Source of the DNA: Dromaius novaehollandiae
Lineage: Eukaryota > Chordata > Aves > Casuariiformes > Dromaiidae
Length of the DNA: 64,000 bases
Assembly (NCBI RefSeq): GCF_036370855.1
Contig: NC_088102.1
Coordinates: 68,829,601 to 68,893,600 of the forward strand
Direction of reading: 5' to 3'
The translations under genes were made by a program, and so were the position numbers. This document shows, one piece after another, positions 55,201-64,000 of this stretch. Below the pieces are notes generated by a model. It searched no databases. It was not told where the DNA came from and saw only the letters and a program-made list of their open reading frames with translations. Each line of letters starts with the position of its first letter. Position 1 is the first letter of the stretch.

Positions 55201-58200
55201 CTCCTCCAATTGGATTCTGATGCTTGCGACGGCTGGCATTTTATCTTAAGACGCAGTTCCTGGAGACAGATAATTATATGAGAAACTCAAGCATCAAAAC
55301 AGTTTCAAAGTTTCATGGTTTTAAAACAACTTGAATGAAGAATCCGAATGCACTGCAAATCTCGACAAACAGAAGACTGAACCCAAGGTGCCGTTCCCAA
55401 AAAGGGGAAGTAATTTCTTTCAAGCTAGTGTTATTGAGTTACGGTACTCTACTTATTGCTTTGGAAAGCTTGGTGTTATAGCAGTAATCAGTGGTAAAGA
55501 GGCAAAGAAAACTGACGGTTAAAATGCTATCTACAATCGAGCCCTTATCTATGTTACCCTGACCACCGTGTGCACATGACCGCATTGGTGCTTTTTTGCA
55601 GCCTGATGACAAGGAGGAAAGGAAAGAGGGGAGTACAGCCAAGATTTCCACAGCCCGTCCTCAGATGACCTCGGTCACCAGCAGGGCACGCACAGCATTC
55701 CTAGCAGTCCTGCGAGGATGCAATACAATGAATCAACAATTACCAAAAGAGTAAAAACTAAGCACAACTTGCTAAGTGGCTCATCCAGGATTACAGAGCA
55801 AGTCCTGTGCTTATGGCCCAGGAATGCAGGTGTTTGTCCTCCTGTACTATGAGTTTTTGGTGACATGGTGGTAGAAGAGAATTTTAAAGAACAATCCTTA
55901 TAGGTAACATAACAGGCACCTGAGGTGTACCACAAAACTGACTGCTTAGATACTTGCTGAGAAGTTTCCCAAAAGAGATCCTGCTCTCTCTCTGTCTGAG
56001 ACAGTATAATTAGAAATAAAAAACACCCCACACTAAAGCTAAATAGTTAAGCCACTCATTCATATAGATCAGAAGAACACATACCCTTTCCTTTCTCTTC
56101 CTCATGCATAAAACAAGTCTTGCAACTTTAAAGGAAGCCTGCAACACAGCAACAAAACTGTTCGTGCCAGAAAGCCACTCTTTGGACGCAGCGAGATGCC
56201 CAAGGAAATAATGTGCCACAACCTAGGTCCACCCATTCTTCAAGCGAAGCACACCAACAACTTCCTTGCAGGATCAGGCCTATATAGGAAGGGGGCCACC
56301 CAGCAGTAAATGTAGGCTTACACAAGAACAATTACAGAATTCGGCTTCATCCTTCTCTGAAAGTTTAGGTGTACGCTAGTCATGCCAGGCTTCTCTGAAG
56401 CAAACACCAAATGAGCCAAGTTTGATCCCCTGCATTAGAGGATGTAACACAGAGGGGGAGATGAAGGGCCAAGGTAAGGTATCCCTGTAGTACAAGCCGA
56501 TTGCTTCTGCAAACCACAAATACAGAGCAGAAGCACTCTGAGATGTGGCAGGATACAAAGCACGTGTTACTTGCTCACAAAACTGGTATACTACCCAGGA
56601 GTAGCGGAATAACAAGTAGGTTTTAAAGAAAAGGGTTATAAAAGTTTTATGGGTCCTTATACCGTTTTATATCAAACGTATGCCACTTGTACTGCTTATT
56701 CTACCTCCCTTTCTCTCCTGACACTTTGGAAGCTAATAATTACCATAAAAACAGTACCCCTCACAGGACACAGTCCCATGAACAGGTGATTTGGCTGGTC
56801 AGATTTTATAGTAGTTTGAGATTCAAACACACATATGTAAAATTATTATCTTTGCTGCGTGCAAAAAGCACATATTCTGAATGTGTTGACAAAACTACAG
56901 CCATACAAGTGTCTCTGACCAAGTGAATGTAGAGGAGAGGTCTTGCCGAAGAGCCATACTGATCCCTACGTCAAACTTGCTTCCACTCGGTCTGAATTTC
57001 CAAAAGCTGCTCAAAGGAACTGTGCACCCATTAGGTGGAAATGGTTTTAAAAAGCTCTACCAGGCTGTGTCTGGAAAGGCTGGGAGGAGAGCAAAAGGAA
57101 AAGTTATTTCTCAATATACTTTGTGCAAAATTAATTTTGCTCTTTCCCATCTATAGGAAATTTGTTTCCATTGTTTGGAATCTGTTTGGGTGGTTGTTGG
57201 GTCCTCCCTTCCCAAAGGGAACCATAGGAAAAGAAATACATTGAAAAATTAGAAAAATGTCAATTGTTTTGTGAGCAGTTTTTCTTTAAAAAAACAAAAA
57301 AAACCCTCCACACACCCTGGGCAGAGAGCCTGAAATCAGGTGTAATATCTAGAGTTAAACTTCTCTCCCTCTCTTTTAATTGCCTGCACTTGATTGTATC
57401 CCTTTAAGGAAATAGGAACGAATCCAGGAAACTTTGTGTTGTTTACTCAGCAGGAGATTAGCTGAGCTTGATAGCTCTGAGCTAACCCATGCTGCAATAT
57501 TTACGGGTGACTACATTATGGGATGTGCCACTAAGATAAAGAGGTATATCCCAGAAATACGGGCAGCTGGAAAGGGCTCTGTCATTCAGAACAGATTGCA
57601 TCTTAAAAAAGGCCCTCTGCTGCAATTCACCGGTTCCCTCACTGAAGTTTATCAAAGAGGAACTCTTCTTTATGACTTGGCATGCCAACTTCTTGATCTC
57701 TGTCAGAAAAAAAACAGCCACGAAAAATCTTCAGTTTGATGCAGACTTTATGCCCCCATCTGCAAGCAGGAGGAGACTGGCAACAATTCTTTTTTTCATT
57801 TCAAGACATCAGAACGAGTGACACTGTTAAACTGTGCTCACTGACGCTTTCTGAGCTTTCTGATCCGACAACACAACAGGAAGCACCAACACCTCCCAAA
57901 AATCATTAGTGTAATAAGTCTTTAATACAGACAGGTACCCAGAACATACCAGAACAATACTTTTTCCCCTGGAAATTGCCACAGATACTGTCTCCGTCAC
58001 ACCCCCACACCATTCCTCTGCTTTGCCTATCAACAGAACCAATGACACTCGGCTGTTCTTGCTCACTAGCACAGCGTCACAGTGTTGGCATTGCAAACAC
58101 TGAGGGCACATGTTTGTTCTGGAAGCACTTTAACTAATCGGAGTTTTGGCTTTATTAGGTTGTTTTTCTTGGGAAGAGGAGAGGGAAAGCATGAGATTTT

Positions 58201-59725
58201 TCCTCTAACAATATCTGGACCAAGAGTTAACTCTCAGCAATTAAAAACAAAACTCAAACCACATTTTTTCCATATACAGCTAATGATCTAGGATCTGTCA
58301 ATATAACTAGTGCGCAGCTGATTTTTCAGAAAATAAAGAACATACCTGCAATAAGACATGACATAGTGACGGCTAGTTTAAAAAACGACTTATTTTTACA
58401 AGCTCTTATGCTTTCTAAAGGCTTACAGGCTTCCCAGAACATTGTGTGTTGGTTTTTAAAGAGACAGAAGAGAACATTGCAACATCTCACCCATACAACA
58501 CAAGACCTTAACTCATATATCACAATGGCAGTGAAATGAAAACCAGCACTATTACGTCCTTTGGCTTCAAGAGGAATAATTCCATTGTATTTCCACGGAT
58601 TGGAGATCATGCTGTACATCCACAAAGGACATGATTAGCCAGGAGTAAGTAAATACCATTCATTTAGTCAAGTAGAAAAGGCTATGAGCAGCATCAGATT
58701 TCCTGCTGATGCCACTGCTGTTAATGTTCTACCATAAATAGGTGATTTATGAACAGAGGCAATCAGCTCAAGAACATTAACTGAGAAAGACAGGAAATTC
58801 TAACTGTAAAAAGATAATACAACCTTTATTCCCATTAGCTGAACCCTGTTAATAGTGCTGTGAAGTTGGAAGTAGATGCTGCTTTAAGTACAGCAGCAAG
58901 TAGGTGGATTACACCGGCCTTAGACCAAGCATGTCTACTCTACTGTAAAGCGCTCTGTTCTCTTGGTGATACCTACTGGTAAGGCAGGAAAGAGGCAAAC
59001 AAACTTTCTTTGCCACCCAGATACAGAAAAAGGGGGCAAGAAGACAGAGGACTTGGCACTTAAGACAGCTCTGGAATGCTATGATTCAAATCAAAAAACA
59101 AGCACAGGGAACCGAGGAAAGGAGATCCACTCTCTCTCCTCCTCCCCTCCTCCATGAGCTGGTGTGGCAGCCAGGAACGCCCCATAAGGAAGACAAGCTT
59201 CAGACCTGAGCTGTCACATTCAAATCTCTTGCAACGGTCGTTACTGGAAATGAAAATCCACGGCCTTTCCTTGTCTTGTTTAACCGAGCGTTCCCAGCGA
59301 TCTCCTCCGAGCGCTGCTGCCTTACCTGTCCTTTGAGCAAAGGGAGTGCTTGTGTGCAGAGCAGGTCACAACAGGGATGACAACCAGAAGTCAGTGCAGT
59401 TCGCCTGGGCTTGTGCCACTAATTATTGAAGAGCTAAGATGTCATCCAGGAAAACTCGACACATGACAAGCACTACCTTGGCCGCCGCAGCTCAGCGAGG
59501 ACACGTCAGCAGAATTGTCGTTGTTGCGACTCCTTTCACATCCTAACAGCACCAGAAGCACTCGTGCACCAGGCTCCTTCTCTGCCCTCAGGAACCTATT
59601 ATCACTGCTCGGCCATACTGAGTGTCCTGCAGAGAAAATTCACACCAGAGGGAGGTACCCCTCATTCCTGTGCTGGTGTAGACCTAGACACAGTCTGTTA
59701 GTGTCCTTGAAGTACTTCAAGGGCC

Positions 59726-59743
59726 AAAAAAAAAAAAAAAAAA
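59726..59743 (+). repeat. Poly-A run (18 nt)
   Basis: Uninterrupted A about 170 nt before the sense CR1 fragment. Confidence 0.9.
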
Positions 59744-59899
59744 TCAAAATAATATTAAAGTGGATAGAAGGTTCTCTAATGGGTACACAAAGCTTTAAGC
59801 TGCTCTCGAGTTCTGCACGTAGCTAATTCCCAAATGGCAGAGAGAGTGAACAATTTTTCCAAGTTACTGTCTTCTTTAAAGAAAAGAATTCGGGAACAT

Positions 59900-60130
59900 C
59901 ATATGAAACCGGGAGGTGGCAGTTGCACATCGAACACAAGGAAGCACTTCTTCACGCGTCACTGAAGCGTGGGACTCCCTGACACAGGATACCGTGGGTG
60001 TCACAGGCATCCATGGGGTGGAAAAGTGACTGATTTTTCCTTCCCCAAGTTGGTCCATAAAGGCCTATTAAACACCAAGTGTCTCTTTTTGGCTCATAAA
60101 ATCTGTAGGCCACGAATAGCCAGAAAAGTA
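59900..60130 (+). mobile_element. CR1 LINE fragment, sense
   Basis: Contains GGGAGGTGGCAGTTGCACAT, GAACACAAGGAAGCACTTCT, TCACGCGTCACTG, GTGGGACTCCCTGACACAGG and GCCTATTAAACACCAAGTG. This is the end of the CR1 reverse transcriptase region and start of the 3' UTR, in sense orientation. Confidence 0.75.
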
Positions 60131-63100
60131 TACTAGAGAAGCATCATTATGCATTTACCTTGGGAAGAACACAAGAAGAGAGCATCTACCACTAGCTACT
60201 GTTGGAGGCACAATGCTGTGCTTCAAGCTGGCCATTCTTCAGTACGAACAGAGGCTGCTTTCTCATCGGCAGGAACCACGGTCATAAAATGTGCAGGCTT
60301 TTGCCAAAAGCTCCACAGCATTTGCTGCATCTTCAGAAAGGACAGTCGCACGAACTGGACTCAGGATACTAACAGACAAAGGTCAGTCTGCTCCCCACAA
60401 CTATCCCTTCCCCCAGACCCATAACTCAGGTGCCACACTCAACTCAGACCTCCCTCCAAGTTCTCTGATCCCAGCTATGTCTGCAAAACACCAGAATGAA
60501 GCTTTCCCTGAACTTCTCTTCCACCTATGACATAGACACACCTTCTCTGACTTCAGCAGGAATCCTCCTGCCCTGCTGTTATTTATCCAAAACGTTGCTG
60601 CAAGCTCACTGTTCAAGTCAGTCACCCTCTCCAGGCATCCTTTTACTAGCTCTCATCTCTGCCGTTAAAGATGCAAGCAACAGGGGTTCACTTTGTGAAA
60701 GATGCCTTTCATGATTCATCTGCCACCCAACTTTGGGATGCCAAATGAGAAAGATGTTGACTGCTGCCTCTAGCTGGCCCCCTTCCTGCCAATCCTGCCC
60801 TGTCACTTCCTCATCAAATTTCCTAAAAATCACCACTCCCCTGAGCTCAGGACAAGCTCCTCCTGGCCAGCTGCAAGGCTTCCTCAGTCACTTCAGTGTC
60901 CTCTTTGCACAAAGCCTAAAAGCCCTGTCAATCCCATCCCAGGTGCACTGGTACGCAGTGGTCATAGTGCTGTTTCTGGGCTACCCCGAGTGTAAGCTCA
61001 TGGAAGGGAAGAGAAGAGCCTTCATCTTTGTTGATTGAGATCCTTGATCTTGAAATTAACCTTACACGAACAAAAGTTCACAGCCTCACGTTTTTCCTCA
61101 AACAGTACTCCCATCACACACACGGTGTTAAAACACTAGACCAGAACATCAGACCATTAAATCCTCTTTCTAAGGAGAAACCTCACTCTTTCGTAAAGCT
61201 GTCCACAGGCATCTCACTCACACTGAGTATTTCATACATTTCAGAGTGATTTCTTCTCCAGGTAAGCCAGCAAGTTCTCTGCAGCCCTTGACCCAGCCTT
61301 ATACAGAGGGCTGGAGGTGGACATAGAGGGCAAAAACGGTTTGCAAAGATTAATAAGCGGGAATGAGTAGGGAGAAGATTTCCAGACAACACAGCTCCCT
61401 GGAGAAGCCCCTCTGTGGTTGGTGCTGTATCAGTTTCACCCACTAGCAATGTATGGGACCCACGGACAGTTTGACCTTTCTGTAAATGCTATTAAAACAA
61501 CAAACACAGCTGAGGCAGCTGGGCGAAGACAATTTCTGAGAAGACAATTAATCCCTTCTCTGCCTCGCAGATATGAGGCTGGCCACGTACATAGTTGCAT
61601 GACATTCAGTTACCCCGCAGCTGAGGATCCACTGTGATAACAGTGGATATAAATGTAAAGCTTTCCCCCTCTCTGTGAACTAAGGAGGTGCTGGCTGTGC
61701 TATGCAAAACACTTTTCCTGAAACGCCAGATTAATCTGTGCACTGGAAAAGGATTAAGTCCATTTCCTGAGTACAGACATTTCTCAGCTGTCTGACCACT
61801 GAGAGGGTCACAGGTGAGGTCCTGGCTCCAGGGAGCCAGCGCTCCCACTTCCTCCCTCTAAAGAAAAGAGCGACTCTGGTTCCAATGTCCAAGAATCCCA
61901 GGATCTTGTGCAAGAGATCAGGAGTATCCTTTCCCTTTCTCATTCAAGACACAACACAACAAAATATTAAAAGCCTCAAATTTTTTTCAAGACAGAAAAA
62001 CAAAGAGTGTTTTAAGTAGCCACGTGCCCTGAACCTCTCCTCCACAGAGCAGAATAACACATGGAAATGAATGGCATATGTTCCCTGCACGCAAGGCGCA
62101 GCTTAGTGCAAGGAGCAATCAATGCAAGGAGCAACATTTGAAGTGAATCCAGAAGCAGCCCAGGAGCAGATGTTATCTAAGAAGTATATTTGCTCAGTTG
62201 CCTCTGTTCAACTGCTGTGACTGCTCTGGATAAAGTCAAATTACTGGGGAGGAAATATCCCCTCTCTGACAAAAGACTGTCACAAGAGTCAGAAGCTCCC
62301 GGTAGCAGTACTGACATAGGATTAGAGAAAATGGGGATGGGGAAAGGAAGAGAAATAGGCGTGCTTGGGAGAGAGAGTGGAAATTTTTCTGACACTTATT
62401 TTCAAAGAAAACCTCTGCGTTTTCACAAAGCATGCAGCACAATAGCCTCAGTCTTTAATCCAACCAGCTCAAGACCTTCATTTCATAAGAAAACAACACA
62501 ATCTCATACATTGCAAGAACGCATTTTCTTTACTTTGAAAATACTGCCATTGCAGTGATTACTGTAAATCAGCAATTCCCAAACTGGAGATCCACCAGTT
62601 AGTTAAGCAACCTGCAGAACTGTATCAAAACTAGGAGCAAGCATTTTCAGTTCGACATTTGCAAAGATGTTAGGCGATTCAAACCGAAGAGTTAACCATC
62701 TGTTAATTAAGCATCTCCAGTTCTTCTAAATCAACGAATAAAGAATGGGAATAACCATCATTTTCTGTAATAGTATACAGTGCCACTCCACTCAGTAAGT
62801 CTCTGTCCTGTTTCTACACTGCTTCTTTAAAGCAAAAGCAGGAAGTCAGAACAGAAAGTTCCTAGGCAAAAACTCTGCTGAGACACAGCAGCCTGCAAAC
62901 CCGTCCAGTCTCCCTTCTACTCAAATAATTCCCTGCCCACAAGAGACACTTTCTGCACTCCCCTTTCCCCTACCTCACAACATCATTTCTTCTCTCTACA
63001 GGTCCAACTCTCCCCAAGTACCTCGAGAAGCAGGATGGTATCGTTCCCCTTCCCTGGAACCGGCAGTATTCCACACCAAGATCCAGTGAAGAAATAACAC

Positions 63101-64000
63101 CACCACTGTGAGCAGAGTATCAGAGCAGGTCCACACTAGGAGGTGTGGTTTGCAATGCTCCCTACGCATCTCATCCCCCTGCCAACAGGGCTAGCAGCAG
63201 TTGATTCAGAAAGAAGCACTTGAAATCCTGCAATTACGCTCCTTAGGTAAATTCTTTATAACCCTTTCTCACGCACAGTTGGTGTGAAGAAGGGCTTGTG
63301 TCTGAGCTGCCTCAGGCAAGATGGGAAGAAATGGTAAGAAAGCAGATGATCCTCTATGCCATGCTGAACTTACAAACACAGCTAGAACTTCTTGGGGAAT
63401 GCAAGTAGCTTGGTGCCTACCTCCCATCTAGTTTCAACAAGGGCAGGACTGCAAACTGCCCCTGTTAATCCTGCCTCAAGTTTGATTCCACTTTTCTGGC
63501 TGTTCTGGCTGTTCACCTATTTTATGAAGAGAACTACAGAGAGCTTAGAAAAAAGGAAAGGTAAAACAGGACACTGAAGTGCAAGGAGTATCCCTCCAAA
63601 ACACAGTAAAATAGCATGTGCTATTATGGTATGTGCTAAATGGCATGTGTCCAAGACTCTTCTATTAAAACAGCCATAGAGGCTACTCTATACTGTCACT
63701 AACCAAAGCGCCCCTTCTTCCCACAGTACCACCAAAAAGGAAACAAGCCTCTCCTTGCCCCCTGCCAGTTTGAGATGCTGAATGGAGGCACGGGGTTGTC
63801 ACCGAACGGCAGCTTCAGGGCCTCCAGCTGGCACAGAGCTGCCCTCAGCCACGTCAACTCCCATCAGTCAGGCCCGAGGACTTCTCAGAGGATGACGAAG
63901 GAAAAAAAGAGCACACGAATGCTGGCAGGCCGACTTTTCATCATTTGGCAGAGTTTCATCCCCTTTGCTCCCTCCCACCCCAAATGCCTCTTTGCATCAG

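Larger units (their letters stand above)
49987..64000. other. Upstream region of CRACR2B without recognised coding exons
   Basis: The mammalian neighbour on this side is PNPLA2; I saw no patatin-type motif such as GxSxG in an ORF of suitable composition. Mild CpG enrichment at 50060-50580 and a YY1-like ATG at 53.84 kb are the only promoter-like spots. The rest holds CR1 and MIR fragments, a T-run (51591-51611), a TC-rich tract near 52090 and an A-run (59726-59743). Confidence 0.55.

Noticed and set aside
51000..64000. PNPLA2 exons upstream of CRACR2B
   Set aside because: Expected by mammalian synteny, but no patatin-like block was recognised on either strand.
1..64000. CRISPR arrays, operons, prokaryotic elements
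   Set aside because: The DNA is vertebrate; there are no regularly spaced repeats apart from the promoter array.

Overview
The window is vertebrate nuclear DNA. It has long GT-AG introns, degenerate MIR-like SINEs and several CR1 LINE fragments, and almost no long ORFs. The CR1 wording fits a sauropsid (crocodilian, turtle or bird). I saw no copy carrying the ATTCTATG tail of young avian CR1. Together with the roughly 26 kb span of one gene, this makes me lean to a crocodilian or turtle, but I cannot settle it.

One protein-coding gene is fully resolved, on the minus strand. Seventeen coding exons run from the ATG at 49943 to the TAA at 23669. All introns are GT-AG and every exon phase fits, giving an ORF of 706 codons. 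The product has two EF-hands, an acidic linker, a long coiled coil, a low-complexity hinge, a complete Rab-type GTPase domain and a cysteine-pair C-terminus. The EF-hand and coiled-coil part resembles CRACR2B (EFCAB4A) more than its paralogue CRACR2A. Mammalian CRACR2B, as I know it, is a short protein without a GTPase domain, so the full EF-hand plus Rab layout here is the most notable thing in the window.

Layout. 1-17.25 kb: no gene recognised, with scattered MIR and CR1 remnants and one exon-like ORF near 13.3 kb. 17.28-17.9 kb: a CpG island with a tandem array of about 70 bp units carrying paired TAACGG (Myb-type) sites, probably the promoter of the next gene. By synteny with mammals that gene could be CD151, but none of its coding exons were found here. 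17.9-23.2 kb: intergenic. 23.2-50.0 kb: CRACR2B, with its poly(A) signal at 23239-23244. 50.0-64.0 kb: upstream sequence without recognisable coding exons; the acceptor at 49987-49988 implies at least one unlocated 5' non-coding exon.

How the parts work together, inferred from the family: the EF-hands and coiled coil would provide calcium-sensitive scaffolding of store-operated calcium entry (Orai/STIM), and the prenylatable Rab module would add nucleotide-dependent membrane targeting. Family statements come from memory and were not searched.
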